Below, one piece after another: positions 1 through 13,636 of a DNA stretch of 64,000 bases; the first letter of the stretch is position 1, and every line of letters begins with the position of its first letter. The notes beneath the pieces are model-generated. The model saw only the letters and a program-made list of their open reading frames with translations, was not told the origin of the DNA and searched no databases. Origin of the DNA: Planococcus citri (Eukaryota; Arthropoda; Insecta; Hemiptera; Pseudococcidae); assembly GCF_950023065.1 (NCBI RefSeq), contig NC_088679.1, positions 682,001 to 746,000 on the forward strand. The letters are read 5' to 3'. The position numbers and the translations under genes are program-made.

Positions 1-460
1 TTTTTTTCAGAAAAACCAACAACTTGAGTGAGCGGGAGTGAAAAAAAAATGTACCTAAACAATCTCTTCGCAAGTATAGGTAAATTAGAGTCACTTTAGT
101 ATATTATACACGCGAATACCTGATGTTTATTTTCAATTTCAGAATTTCCGATCTCTCAATCTAAGAATTGGTCGTACACGTAACTGAAAAAAAAAATAGT
201 AGCTCACCTGTAACAAAAAAACAAACGAATATTCCATTATTATCTGGTTGATAGAATAAATAATAATATGTATGTACTTAGTTCTTCGTTGATACAAGTG
301 CTGATTAATTAGGTAACATTAGAGTTCAATTTTAAATGGTTCAGGTTCTCACTGCGACACCTACTACATACGTACTTGCCTAAGGTTGACATCCTATCAT
401 CATTATTTTTTTAAAAAATATTATACGCTTATTAAGTACCTACATATACTAGGTATTAGA
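1..460. other. AT-rich non-coding DNA, no feature seen
   Basis: AT-rich sequence with short A and T runs. I see no recognisable open frame, terminal repeat or RNA gene. It ends at the TA-flanked MITE. Confidence 0.6.
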
Positions 461-464
461 TATA

Positions 465-733
465 CAGGGTGGTCCATAAGTCACGCCGCACTCTCGAGTT
501 TTTCTCGTCATGGCAAAAGCGCGATGTGCTACGTCGAGCTCACGCTGAAAGGAAAATTAAATGGTTGGGTTGAAATTTGTCCAGATGTGTTCTAAACATT
601 CTAAACTTTATTTATCACTACTTACTTATGCATTTACGTAATTTTAACATGGCATAAAGGACTTTTTTGTGGAAAATTTTTCTCTCGTTTTTTCGATTGT
701 GCAAAATTGCAGCCTGACTTATGGACCACCCTG
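465..733. mobile_element. Short TA-flanked MITE, Tc1/mariner-like
   Basis: The two ends carry a perfect 19-bp inverted repeat, CAGGGTGGTCCATAAGTCA at 465-483 and its complement at 715-733. Each end is bordered by TA (463-464 and 734-735), the target duplication expected of the Tc1/mariner superfamily. The 269-bp interior is too short for a transposase, and the one open frame crossing it (386-595) starts outside the element, so it is not an element gene. The perfect termini suggest a fairly young copy, mobilised in trans. Superfamily assignment rests only on the TA duplication and the short termini. Confidence 0.85.
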
Positions 734-735
734 TA

Positions 736-1459
736 TTATTACGTAGGTAAGCTGTTTTTCAATTTTGTCTCGACATACATCACACCAATAAGGGAGAACC
801 CGCGTCAGCTAAACGAAAGCGTCTACGAGTATGTATTATCTTTCAATCATCTCCTCATACGCGGAATAAAGGCGAATCCGATAAAATTGGATTCGCAGTG
901 GACATGTATACTAGTATAATACGAGTACAAAAAAGATGCGCTTCACGGCTTCACAATTGCGAGAAATGACTAAATCGAAATAGGCATATTTCGGTATGAA
1001 CTTTGTAGCACGTGAAATGAAATGAAAAAGCTGCAATTTCATTAATGAAACAACTGATGACTGCTGGCTATGGCGACGAAAAATTTCTTAACCAGCCGCA
1101 CTCGCTATTTCATTCGCTGCCGCGTAACGCTTTAGCTTTTATACGGTATCGTTGTATCGTTCGCCACCCTCCTCCTCCTCCTCCTCACCAGCCCCACCGC
1201 GCGGTGTCAAGTATTTCAGCGCGTAGGCTTTTGAAATTTTTCAATTTTTCTTTTCTTCCTTTTCTTCTATTTTTTTTTCACAATTTTACAAATACGCTGC
1301 GAGAAATTTGGCAACATAAATGGTACGCTACTCGCGCCACGAATATTATTCGTTTTCGTACATTGCGTATTATTAGGTAGGTATGTACTTCGTTGGTTAA
1401 GGTGTTTTAAAATCCATCGCGCTTGGAGAAAATTTTATATCGCGAGTAGAAGCTGTTTA
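736..1459. other. Non-coding DNA with a CCT-rich stretch
   Basis: A pyrimidine-rich run of CCT triplets lies near 1168-1190. Nothing else is recognisable; the open frame across it reads proline and phenylalanine runs and looks spurious. Confidence 0.5.
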
Positions 1460-2520
1460 TTAAGAAAACGCTCGAAAAAGTAATTTGGTGATATCGAATA
1501 GATGTTTACTTAGTCTTAATTCACGAGTTTTGCAGGAGTGGCGGTGAGAAACGTTGGCTAGGACAGTGGGCGGGTTCTGCGCCAGGAATTTTTCTACCGG
1601 ACAAAATTTGATCGAAAGACCATGGAAATGATGCGTACCACCAGCCAATATTTCAGGTTCTAAAAAGCATTTTTTTTTTTGTGTGTTAATTCTTGAAAAT
1701 CAATTTTGAGTTAAAAATGGAAAAAAAACTAAATCTCTGCAAATTGATTCAAAAATTGTAAATTTGGCATTTACATATCTACTCTATTTTCCACCCCTAC
1801 CTCCCCCTCGCGAATTGGTTGAAAACCATCTGAAACGATTTCAAGCAGTTCTGCCTATAACAAGGTGGCGACGAAAAATTTCGACTGGAGAGACAAGCGG
1901 ATTCCGCGCCAGTAGCAAAAATTTTAAGGAAGTATGTAATTTAGTGCCATCGAATAGACGTTTAGTCCTAATTCACGAGCTATCGAGAAGTTGTGTTGAG
2001 AAACGCTGGCCACGAGAGTACGCGGGTTCTGCGCCAGGAATTCAAAATTTGGACTTGTTATCCATCTATCTATTGTCTTACGAGGGAGGTATCCCAAACT
2101 GGCACGACGAGATTTCTACTGGGCAAAAATTGATCGAATGAGCAGGCAAATTATGTATCACCGGACAAAATTTCAGGTTCTGAAGAGCATTTCTTGGGTT
2201 TTGGTGTTTGAAAATCAAATTTGAGTTCGAAATTGGGAAAAATCGAAATTTCTGCAAATTGACACGGAAATGTGAAATTTGGCAAAATGGTACTCTGTTT
2301 TCCACCCACTCCACTCCTGAATCCATCGGAACTACCTCGTACGATTTCAAGCAGTTCCGTCTTCGTCTGGAGAAGCGGGCGGATTCTGCGCCAGGAGCAA
2401 AATTTTTGAGTACGTAATCTAGTGCCATCGAATATACGTTTAGTTCTAATGCACGGGCTTTCAAGGAGTTGTGATGAGAAACGCTGGCCACCGCAGCAAA
2501 CTGGTTCTGCCGCTGCTCGT
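1460..2520 (-). repeat. Composite dispersed repeat, three tandem units, minus orientation
   Basis: The hallmark motif appears reversed four times: GCGGGTTCTGCGCCAGGA near 1570-1588, a variant at 1897-1916, again at 2021-2040 and a variant at 2379-2398. Each is followed by A/T-rich sequence, then a block about a cleft of poly-pyrimidine and a cgatttcaagcagttc block (1848 and 2342). Phrases such as atcgaatagacgtttagtcctaattcacg recur in shorter form near 1495, 1950 and 2430. The units are tandem diverged copies of the family seen in plus orientation at 6.7-7.3, 17.3-18.5 and 33.1-35.4 kb. The longest open frame of the window (2078-2530, minus, 150 codons) lies wholly inside this repeat and is not conserved between its copies, so I do not call it a gene. 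Confidence 0.8.
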
Positions 2521-2530
2521 TAAGCGCCAA

Positions 2531-5500
2531 TTGTTCGGTCAGTATGTCACAAACGATGATCCAGATAAACGCGAGTGAAAAATATGTTCTTGTTTTTCGA
2601 GCATGAAAATGAGAGCGATATGTTACCCGTACACCCGCAGTTTGGAGAGGGCAATACGTACGTAGGTATATACAACAATTTTCAATACGTTTTCTTGCGG
2701 CAAGTCTTGTTCAGTTTCTGCACGAAAAAAACTAAAGCAACTACAGCACTGGCTACTCGACTCTATTTCATCTTCGATTTTTACTGGTATGATGGGTTCT
2801 TGGTAGAAAATATGTAGCTTTTCATCTAATGAGAAAAATCGGACATGTCACGTTCGCAAACGTAACCTACTCGTACTACGTGTAGTGTAGGTACTAACGA
2901 ACGGCGTGTGAAATATTAATTTCACGTTTCACTAGCACTTTGAAAAAGTATAGTATCGAGATACGAGTAGGTACGCATTTCGGTATGATGAAGACGACGA
3001 GATTTTTACGTGCAGATACCTAATGATAGGTAATAACACAAAAACCACAGCATGGTATAGGGGTACTACGTGTAGGTATCTAGGTAGATGTTGGATATGG
3101 TTTGCAATTTTCGTTTCAGCCATTTTAGCCATTTAGCCATTTGGTAAAGCGGTTACTACATAGTACAAATACATACGAGTACAACGAGTGAAACGCCTAA
3201 CACGTCTAGAATCAAATATCTACTTAGATATAAACGCAATTTATATAATCGCTCATTTATGTCGCTTTTCGCCTCATCCAGCAATTTATGTGTAACGACT
3301 ACAAACAGTAAACACATCGTCGCGTCGCGTCACGTCGTCGCTATACTCGTACATGTACCATTTACGTACAAATGAAATAATAGCGCGAAAGTTTTCCTCA
3401 AAATCGTCTTCTTTTTTTTTGGTCAAGGATTACACCTATAGCATGGCAGGTTTGAAACTCTGTTGACCGCAACCAACATTTCATCCTGATATATGTACTT
3501 CTTGGTACATTACTGGAATCGTTTGAAAATAATCTTTCATACACGTACGGTACGTCGCGTCGTAACACAATTACACATATCTACCTATCTAATACGTGTT
3601 TATTTGAGAGAATTATTCCATGTTTTGTGGGTTTTCTCGGGTCCAAAAAACTTGCAGCCACTAACCTCCCTCCTCGTCTCATTCGGTAAAAATAAAACAA
3701 AAATGACGAATCAAAGTTGGTAAACTTTTGTTGAAAATTTTCGTATCGGAATAAATGAAATTTTCGCATTTTCCCATTTTCGATAACATTGAAGAGGGGG
3801 AGGGGTTGCTATAAAGTTGCCAGAGATATTTGCTTCACAAAAATCAACAGCTTTAAGGTAGGTACTCGTATAAATAGGAGTTTTAAAAAAGTAGGGAAAA
3901 ATATAGATATGTACGTATGTACTGGTATCTGTAACGAACGTACGAGTATGCAATGCGAAAACGCCGCGCCGCAGCTAGCCATGCCATGCCATAATACATG
4001 GTATACGATGGTGGCGTGGTAGGTAGTCGTGGAATGTAAGGCTTATTTGAAGCCTCGAAGGTCTTGCCAAGATTTATTATCGCAGTTTTAGGCGTTTTCC
4101 AATTCATCGAAATTATTAAATACGAGCGTGGAAGAAGAAATGCGCGCAAAGATGGCTGTCGATACGGATGCCTAACGTCGCGTCGCGTCGCGCCGCGCCG
4201 CGCCGGTCGTTGAACCGACATACATTGCCTGCTGCACGTCGCCGTTGGACAGCAAATTGCTGACGTCGTCCACTCGTTTCGAAAAAAAGGCTCGTTACAA
4301 GATGGCCAATTAAAATGAAAGGCTATTCGTTTTGTTCAAAGTGTACCTATCCCATATGTATTTGTATACGTATCTACATATGTAGTAGGTAAACACTAAA
4401 AGTAACATATTCAAGTCAATTGGTATTCCTCGTATAGTGTCGTACAAAACAACACGTAAACATAGATAGGTAGGTAGGTAGGTAGGAAGGTAGGCATATA
4501 GAGGCAAAAGCACACGTCTATATGGTTATAGGTACATAGGAAAGGCATATAAATCGTACGAGTATTACGAGTATACCTCCGTGATACCTTTTACTCGTAT
4601 ATACGTACGAAGAAATACTCGTCGTTGCGTCTACTCGTACTCGTACTCGTAGTTGTGTCGCGACACGATGCGACGTGGCTAAACAGACAAACATTTTATA
4701 TTTCCTACACATATACGATTATGTTCTACTCGTACTTTTTCTTTCTTCTTATTTGATTTATATTTTGTAATGAAACAGCGCGCGGCGTAACGTGAAAAGT
4801 TTTTTTTCTTCTTCTTTTTTTTTTTACTATTTTTTTCTACGTTATTTTCATCACAAAATAGTAAAGCAATAAATTTAATGTCGCGTTAAACCTTTTGAAT
4901 GGTGCATTTGATATGGAAACTACACTTATTACTTTTTCGGTTGTTTGCAGGTGGCTTTCTTCTTCTTCTCCTCCTTCTCGGTGTATTTTTTCTTTTTTCC
5001 CCCCTCCCGCCTACTTTCGCCACACACAAGTCACCCTTACCACATACACACAAGTTGAAAATATCCAAAGCAACCACGCGAGCGCGAGCGGGGTGAAAAA
5101 GTTTTGAAAAGGATTCTTTGGCGTAATTTATTCGTTGTTCTGCTTTTCATCGAAGGTAAAGTTACGCGTTAAGTTACCTAACTTTTTTATTGCAAAAGTC
5201 GCAAAATTATTTATCATCTTTGCTAATCGAGCGAAATTTTGTCGGCTCAAGTGTATCATGTAGGAAGGTAGGTGGTAGGTGGTAGGTAGGCAGACGAGGC
5301 ATTGGGCACATGTAGAGGCGGCACAGCTTTCACGTACGCTATTTAGCAACGCACATTTCGTATACGTCTGTGGCAAGTACGAACGAGTATGTAGGCATAC
5401 TTACTCGAGTACATAATACGAGCACACTTACCACCGAACTTATACGCAAATAAATATTACAGGAGCAAGTGCACATACGACTATGCGGTATACATACGAG

Positions 5501-6240
5501 TATGTAAGTATATTGTGTATTGTACACTGGAAAAAATAGATACGAAGGGTGTTGTACGAGTATTTATAGCGTATGGCGTATGGCGTACGCGTGTGTCGGC
5601 GTATTTCGAATTCAGCGAGCGAATTTGCGATTGAATTTGGCGGCGGTGGCGGTGGCGGTGGCGACAACCCGGCGAAAAAGAATATGGTGCGCGAGTAAAA
5701 ATTCAAACGCGAAAATACAAGCAGTATTTTACATGGTATTCGACGGTAATGGCTAACATATTTTATATTTGTAGATGATATAAAAAGTTGAATTTATAAA
5801 CGCCATAAATATGTTAATACGAACCGTTTTATAAATTGGATTAATTTAAATTTCGCCCATGTACGAAATTCGATTTACGAATAAGCGACAAATTTTCGCC
5901 AAAAATAAACTTCTTCGTCGCGTTGTCGTTGTCGTTGTCGTACGTATGTTCTTCCAAAGAGAGAAATTTCATGCGCGTATTTTTTTTCCTTTTCCTTTTC
6001 CTCATCCAACGTCGAACGAGTTTGTTACGCGTATGCTCTATATATGTATATATGTAGTATACATATTTTTTTTTCAAGAGGAAAAACTCGCAGTTAATCT
6101 GGATGAAATCCAAGAAGTTGACACCGTTGTTATGGCGTTTACACCACAGCGTACGCGTATACGCGTACAAACACGAGCAAACTGTAGATATGTGTGTAGC
6201 TGTGTACTCAGTACTGTATAAGTGTATAGCCTATACACAC
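2531..6240. other. Word-rich non-coding DNA with microsatellites
   Basis: No gene is supported. The stretch is dense in TACGAGTA/TACTCGTA (for example 2962, 3174, 3941, 4557, 4566, 4592, 4632) and in TAGGTA. It holds a (GTAG)n tract at 4466-4494, alternating GCGTC/GCGCC at 4182-4205, a (GGTGGC)n tract at about 5640-5665 and (GTTGTC)n at 5922-5942. Open frames read low-complexity Y/T/R strings. Confidence 0.55.
4466..4494. repeat. (TAGG)n microsatellite
   Basis: Tetranucleotide tract of TAGG with one AAGG variant. The same unit recurs at 29003-29023, 32156-32180 and 59832-59869. Confidence 0.9.
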
Positions 6241-6749
6241 TACATTAGGAGAGATTGGCGATAAAATTGACGGAGGATTTCGACAAAATTCAGAGCGGAC
6301 ACCTTTTTTATTTTGAGGCGAAAGTCGCTAAGAAAAAATTTGGGCTTCGGAGGATACCGGGGGGGGGGGGGGTACGAGCCCTACCGTGTTTTTTCGTTCT
6401 AGCACCATGCCCTGCAACTTATTTTGAGAAAAATGGCGAAATTCTAAAAGATTAGTAAGTATTCGAGATTCCGAAACGATCTTGACCATTGCTTTCAAAA
6501 TCTACATAAGACCACTTTTATAGGGTTCCACGGCGCGTGGTTGAAATTTTGCAAATCGCTTAGTTTTGAGCAAAATTTTCTCCAAAATATTTCACATTAA
6601 ATACCTACTCGTATATGTATGTATAAGGCCATTGAATGTTATCAATTCTAAAAAGTCGGGAGATATTTTGAAACGCAGTCGTGCCAATTTTTCAGTCATT
6701 ATAGACAATTTTAAATAACCGAGAAAAATATCCAAAAATTTTGATTTCA
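6241..6749. other. Non-coding DNA with a 14-base G run
   Basis: A run of 14 G lies at 6359-6372. The surroundings are AT-rich and probably an eroded part of the composite repeat that becomes recognisable from 6750; I cannot align it confidently. Confidence 0.4.
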
Positions 6750-7330
6750 ACTTTCAAAAATGTGCTGCAGGCTTCAAAACTGCTCAAAATGACACAACAC
6801 CGTTTCTTATCGATTCCGAGTGTGGAAAATATAAATTTCATATTTCCAAGTCAAATTAATAAAGTTTAATTTTTTTTCTGCATTTTTGGCTTGAAAATAC
6901 AAAAAAATCCGCAAAAAAAATTGAAATAGCACTTTGGTTCCTAATGTGTTTTGGCTGCGATGATGCATTTTTACCCAGGTACCAACTCTTTCGATCCAGT
7001 TTTGTTCAGTTTAAAAAATTTTCTGACAGTTGGTATACTTGCGTTGTGATGCGAAAAATGTGCCTGATTTTTTTCCCTCCTGGCGCAGAATAATCCACTT
7101 TGTTGGAGGGGGGCGACGAGAGGGAATAGCGAGAAAATTTCAATTCCGAGATTATAACTCGAATATTACTTCTACAGACGTACCTAATGTAGAGTAAACG
7201 AAAGGTTCTACTCCTTTCCTGTTCGTTGTAACGGTATTGAAGACTAATTTTTTTATTCCTGGCGCAGAACCCGCCTACTTCTACAATCAAAGTTTTTCAT
7301 CGCTTGTACTCGGTCACCGGGGTCACTCTT
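6750..7330 (+). repeat. Composite dispersed repeat, plus orientation
   Basis: Modules occur in the order seen at 33.9-34.4 kb. First comes a tgctgcaggcttcaaaactgctc block (about 6762-6785) matching the ggaggctccaaaattgctc block near 33990. Then a ctctttcgatccag block appears (6987-7000), and then two hallmark copies: TCCTGGCGCAGAA at 7079-7090 with a diverged tail, and TTCCTGGCGCAGAACCCGCC at about 7257-7276. The second copy is followed by the usual tttttcatcgc tail. No coding capacity. Confidence 0.75.
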
Positions 7331-7799
7331 GCATTGTAACTAAATACTTATTTTTTCTTACTTTTTCAAACTCCAATCAACTCTTTCAACGTTTTTTTTA
7401 AAATTATATTTTTTAGGAGTGGAGTGTTGTGACACATTTTTGTCAGAGAAAAGTTCTTCCAATTTGGAAAATGCACTCGTCACGTGTAAAAAAAATCGAA
7501 TATTTTGATTTATCTGAAATTTCATACACGATTTATTTCAAGCTGATATAGAAAGGGAGTTCAGGCGTTCAGGCGTATCCAAAATGGCGCGATTCAAATT
7601 TTAAATAAAAATAATTATAAAATAGGTATAAAAAAATCGACTGTTTTCAAATTAGGTTGATGGAGTAGTTGGGCGTCTCTTATAATGCATTAGTACATAC
7701 CTTCATACCCAAGTAGATATGTTATGCGAGATTTTTTTTTCTGCCAAAATTAGCCAATTTGGGTGGGCAAAATTTGTGAATTTTTTTTTTACAATTTCA
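7331..7799. other. AT-rich DNA, no feature seen
   Basis: Runs of T and A and no recognisable structure. Confidence 0.5.
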
Positions 7800-8130
7800 A
7801 AGATCTATCATCGATGTAAAAAATTATCAATTTCAATTAATCGAAGAAAAACTAAAAACTTGTAAACTTTTTTTGCTTTTTAAAATCAACAACCATGATA
7901 AAAAAGTTGGAACCATCGCGTTCCAAACAATTTCCCTACTTTCGGAGTTTCAAGAATGATATTTTTCAATAGGTTTCTTGACATTGAAATACTCGAGAAT
8001 AAAATATTTCCAAAACAAGAATTTTTACTCTAAAACAAACAATTTGCAAATTTTCAACCGCTCAGTACAACCTTGAAAAGTTATTTTGAATTTTGATGAC
8101 AGTGGTCCAAATCGCAACGCAGAATCTCAA
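7800..8130 (+). repeat. Second dispersed repeat family, copy 1
   Basis: This stretch aligns by eye with 23210-23530 inside the large palindromic element. Shared phrases are gcgttccaaa.aatttcc (about 7918 and 23308), a gcgaaa/ctcgag block before aaaatatttccaaaac (about 8005 and 23385), a caa.cgctcag block (about 8056 and 23436), and ttgaattttgatgac.gtgg followed by cgcagaatctcaaat (about 8088-8133 and 23476-23517). Identity is moderate, so both are old copies. Function unknown. Confidence 0.65.
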
Positions 8131-9534
8131 ATTGCAGGCTTTCGAGTTCATTTTCGAATTTTTGGCGATATTTTCTGAAAATTTGAAAAAATTGAAATAC
8201 CGATTCGAGGGTGAATCGCAGACTTTTTTTTAACGAAATAAACTTCTTTTTGTGCAAAGTGAACCAATAGGTACGAATAATTCCTTCAAATTTCAATTCT
8301 CACATCAACAACTACTCGTACATACGACGTAGTTTTGTTAATTTTTCTCCCGAAATTCGATATCCAGCTAGCTGGCTATTGGTGGCTGGGTCATCTTGAA
8401 AACAGCTTAGGTATGCACTTGTTGCGATGGAGTTCATCTCTAGCGTACAATGAAAATGAACGCACTACGCAGCACGGGTGGTGTTATACGTGGTATCGAC
8501 ATTCCACAATCACTGGCATGCATAGGGTAACGCTCGCCCATCTTAACGCTACAAGAAGGTATCTATGTACTACACCTATACAACCTCACTAACGTATGCT
8601 TTTACAGAAATAGCTGTTATAACACTATTAGCTGTATAGCTAGAAGTACCTATGTAACGTAGGTAGGTTAGGTAAGGTTAGGTAAGGTACGCAAGTCTGT
8701 ACGTATTTTTACTCATACTCGTATATCAATACGGTGTAATTTGAGCAATGTGACCGGATCGGAGGTGAGGAGACACGGAGGGACAATGGTGGCCGGCTCT
8801 CTTCTCGAACATTACCGTTCGGACACGGCTAACTAAATTGAAATTCGATTGCGTCGGCTCGCGCGGCTCTTTGCTTTCTACAACCACGAGTAATATCAAG
8901 GGACAAGATAGCGGCCGCTGCTTCTGCCTTTGCCTTTGTCAGCCCTGCGAGCATATTGCCGATGTGCGGCCGTTTAGTCGAGCTTCGTTTTCAACACTCA
9001 AAACTCTTCGCATCGAATTGTAGTATATTTTGTACCTACAAAACAAACGCATATTTGTACGATACGACGCGACGACGCGACGTTTAGGCTGGCACCTACA
9101 CGTTTATTATGCATAGTATAAGTATTAAGTACAGCGCTATGCTCATGGACATGATACGCGTAATACAAATAGGTGCTTAATACCGCATACATTCGGGTAA
9201 GTAGGCTTATTTGAACAGATTGCTACAAGATATCGTACCATACACACTTACACAGTACCTGCAGTCTGCACCCAAATACTCAAACGCACCATGCAGCTAA
9301 AGATGATTATTATTTAGCACTTTTTTCAGAGAGAAAAAAAACACACGAATTGGATAATAACGCCGCTGACTTGTGTCCAGACCTCAAAATGTCTTGATGG
9401 GCATTTCACATTTCATCACTTTTCAACATCCTGTCCTGTTGGAAATTTTGTAAAGAATCATTCGAACGTACCTACATAAGTACTCGTACCTATTAGGCAC
9501 TTGGTTATCGATGATGGAGGGGGAGGCGGTGTCT
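8131..9534. other. Non-coding DNA, no gene seen
   Basis: Contains a TAGGTTAGGTAAGG-like stretch at about 8660-8690 and many TACGTA/TACGAG words. Open frames (8335-8592 and others) have no recognisable domain. Confidence 0.5.
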
Positions 9535-9670
9535 TTTGGGGTCCTCTTTCGATTTCCTTTTGTTCAGTTCAAACATTCATTTGTGCCAGTTGGGATAATT
9601 CCCTTGTAAGGTAGGTGCGTAATACTGTATGTTTTTTCTACTCCTCCTGGCGCAGTAATTCCAGGTGTGT
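9535..9670 (+). repeat. Fragment of the composite dispersed repeat
   Basis: A gttcagttcaaac block, then gtgccagttgggataattcccttgtaag (about 9584-9611) and a TCCTGGCGCAG core at 9646-9656, in the same order as the other copies. The tail after the core is lost. Confidence 0.65.
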
Positions 9671-12600
9671 GTACGACTGTACGTGTACGAGTTTGAAATG
9701 AACGCGTATGAGGGTCTGTGGGATATAGGTACCTATACATTATGTTAATGGGACTTGATAAAAGAGTAGTTACTGACGACGTACTCGTATGCGCGTATGG
9801 CTCGGCGTAAGTGAAGGTAAAAAAGAATCTAACACCGTAATAATTATTTCGTTTCATTTCATCTTCAGGGTCAGGCGAGTACTAGGAAGTTGATAGCGAA
9901 ATACGTCTAAATTGACCAACTGACGATCTCGTACTATCAGGTATGATTACAAATACGAGGAGTAGGTAACTAAGAACCGAAAGCTGTACTTTGTACCACA
10001 GACGCTGATGAGGCAACCACTAAGCACTCGTAATTACGTCGAGTACACTGGTCAGTTGGCCTGCTGCGGCTGCGGCTACGGCTGGATAGTAGATTGTTTT
10101 CGTTTTCGAGGCGCAATTTACTCAAGCCCACTCCACCGCTACTGTCTTATAGCGAAATTTTGATCCGCGCCGCACCTTGGCCCCACTGTCGATCGAATTA
10201 CTCCTTCACGTTCACGTTCACGTTGCTATACTACTGTGTAGTGTGTAGTGTGTATAGCACTGGGCCGGCTGCCTTGTATAAACAAACAAGTGTCAGAAAG
10301 ATAAACTTGTTCGCGAAGGATGAATGTGGCAATGGTGGTGGCGGTGACGGTGACGGTGGCGGTGGCGCGCGGTGGTGAAAGCTTTCAAAAAGTATTACCG
10401 TTAAGTATGCGGTATGCGGTATGCGGTATGCGGCGCGATATGTACCGATACCCCGATACCGATATACCAAATTGAGAAAAAAGCCCATTTAGAAGGCGAA
10501 TTTCTGGATGCGACGCGATAGCCGTCGGCGTGCTCATAATTCTTATACGCGCGAAAACGGAAGCAAAACAAAGCAAAGCAAATGCGAGTCTGGGCTAAGG
10601 CAAGGCTAGGCTAGGCTAATCTTTGGAAACTATGTTTTCGACGTTATTTTTGATAGAGATTTCGTTTTTAATCAAAGCACTAGCGCGGCCAGCGCAGCGC
10701 AGCAACGCGTAACGCAGATGCCACAGCTGCTTTCAAATGGATAGGAAAATGCGTCGCAATGAATCGCGTTTATAAAATGTGTTTGGTTATACGATACTGC
10801 AGCAGTATAATACAACGCGTATCCACGTATTTTTAACATACCCGTACCCCGTACCCCATACCCCATATCCCATATCCTATATCCTATACGTTCTACAGGA
10901 TTCGGTTGCACAAAGGTAGTCTCTAACAGCTAATTGCTCGGAGGCGCGTCACGTCATCTTGTTAGCACAATCGTACGAGTATACCTCTTCCTACTCGCAG
11001 CATCGCAATGTTTTTGAAAACCGACTCGACAAAGCTACTATCGTGTTTCGTAGTCGCGAGCGTTTGTGGTCGTCCTTCTTATTATCGCTCATATTCACGC
11101 GCTTGTGTGCTTATTGGTATAAGTATCTTAGGTACCTACCTGTGAACCAGTACCTACTTATATTGGCATTATCCTAACCATAGACACGTAGCTATTTCTA
11201 TCGACAACTGACTCGATAGATACTCGTAGCCCATTTATTTCAATGCTGATACGGTTTTGCTGTAGCCAAGTCCAACGTAGGTCTAGGTAGGTAGTAGGTA
11301 AGTAGGTACTGCCTTGTATTGGGTTATCTATTTGCGATTACCGCATCACTGCTTCAGCCACTTACGTTGGGCCTTATTTCGCCTTTTGCCTACAATATAC
11401 TCGACTCGTCGTGTAGTTTTCTATTCGAAATCGTTTTTAGTAAAAGTTGTTGACGAAATTGGTATCATCGACGCGCTTCCCCATCGCATCGTTTCGCTAC
11501 AAATACAGGCATGTGTACTGTGTAGGGTCTATCGTATATCTACGAGTATTTCGGCCTTTTTCGTCTTACAAGGCTAAATTGTATGGCAGGATTACGCGTA
11601 ATATTCGTGTAACGAGCCACCACTTTGTAGCGAGCATCCGTATTTTTAAAAAGTTCTACGGCTATAGGTTTCCCATACTCGAGCCATGTTTAAACATTTT
11701 CCATGCTATGCGAACTCGATTTTTGTCGCTTTTATAGTGGATAGATATAGGTAGGTGGGTACTTGAAGAAGAAAAAAATAAATGTTCGTAATACCTCTAT
11801 ACCTACCAAAAAAAAATTTAAAAAAAATGAAACAATTGAAAGAAAGTTGAGATTTTTTTAAAGGATAGATAGGAGGTACCTATGATTGATGAATGCTAGC
11901 ATAAGATATTCCTTACCTGGCATATTTTCTACAATTTCAATTCTTATAAAAAATTCATTTCAGGATATCTCGTGAAAATCTTTTCTCTTCATTTTAAACG
12001 AAAATTTCGACAATTTAGCCTTTAGGGCTCAATCAAGTATCATACTTCGGGAATATTCGAACCAGTTTAGATTTGATAATATTGGATACAATCGAGACTT
12101 AGACGAAATTTTACTCATCTTTAGGTAGTTCTTGAATGTGTTTTTGTTATTTAAAAAAGTTGCCACTCCAATAAGTAATTATGGAAATTTTCAATAGAAA
12201 GAGGGGAGGGGAGGGGAGAGGGGTTTATTCAACTTATTTGAGAAAAAATTTCGAACCTAAAAAAGGAGAATTCTCCCGCTTTGAATATTCATATCGCCCC
12301 CCCCCACTCCGGACTCCTACAAGGCTGACATTTTTTCCGAGTCATTTTCAACTTTAAATGAAAATCTCTACACCAAATTCGATCAAAATCCTACAACGGC
12401 AACGATCATTTTTCGCGATTCATTCAAATGAACACAGCATACCTACACCTAGTATAAGTATTGAAAGTACGTATCAAAGGATGCACTCGTATATCGTAGT
12501 TGGCAATATCAGACGTATTACGTACTGGTATTGGACCGCATGAGCGAATACGAGTGTCGAGTATAGCCTATAAAGTATAAACTTATCCGATTTATAACGA

Positions 12601-13347
12601 CGAAGGCGAGACGTAGCGCGGTACGACAGCGAAGCGTCGCATTTTAATATTTTGTCGACGGCTTAACGCGAAAACTAATTTACATTCGTCCGCGCTTATA
12701 TTTAGTCGAATTTACATTTATTTACAATTTGTTTAAATACGATTTTATTAACCGCATTTGGCGTGTACCCTACCTTACCTGCCTACTCGTCTGCCGAGTT
12801 GCTTACAATTTTCAAACGCGTTTCCATCAAATAACCATATACTCCCATTTCCCATTAGGTATCGTTATCGTTTGCCTGGGGCACAGATGCGCAACGATGG
12901 GCCACGCCACGAAACTGACAAACTGCTACGTATACCTACTATGTACTCGTAAACGACGGCGTCTTTCATCGTGTGATAATCGTGAAATACGAGATGAGGA
13001 AGAGGAGAAATGGCGATATGGAACTTGATTGGCGATGGAATACGATACTTAAACGCAGCAAGCTCTTACGTTTCTGGAGCGCGCCGTACAGAAAAGAGTG
13101 GTACAGACTAAACCACCTGCCGTAAAAAATGTACGAAAAACAGACATTTTTTGCATTTCGAAAAAGATTTATTTTTAAAGAAAATTTTCTTCGCTTTGCT
13201 CGAGATTGTTCGTCTGGTTTAAAAGAAAAAGAATTTAAAAATCCGATAATATAGCGTAATAAAAGACTCGCTTCATAAAGAGTGCATTTCAATTTAACAC
13301 GTTCTACGAGCATGCTTTTTGTATCGTTTGTTTTTTCCCTCGCTCTG

Positions 13348-13368
13348 TCTCTCTCTCTCTCTCTCTTT
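13348..13368. repeat. (TC)n microsatellite
   Basis: About ten TC units in a row. Confidence 0.95.
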
Positions 13369-13612
13369 GCTCGTTTTTACGTATATCGATCAGCTATAGA
13401 TATAGCCTGCAATTTTTCGAATCGGAATTTTCGGATATTAAAATGTTGGCGGGAATCGACGAGCTACACAACACGAATAAGTAAAAGAGAAAATTGAAAA
13501 AAATTAATGAAGCCGCTTTGCTGCCAAGAATTTAATATTTCCGACGGAAATAAAATTTAATTTTTCGCGAGATATTGGATATTGAAATTTATTGAAAGAC
13601 AGAGAGAAGCTC

Positions 13613-13636
13613 TACAACAACAACAACAACAACAAT
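13613..13636. repeat. (CAA)n microsatellite
   Basis: About eight CAA units; the minus-strand frame across it reads a cysteine or valine run and is an artefact of the repeat. Confidence 0.9.

Noticed and set aside
2078..2530. Longest open frame (150 codons, minus strand)
   Set aside because: It lies inside the composite repeat, is not kept in other copies and shows no domain.
8660..8690. TAGGTTAGGTAAGG stretch as interstitial telomere repeat
   Set aside because: The insect telomere unit TTAGG is not tandem here; the sequence is a mix of GGTTA and GGTAA words.
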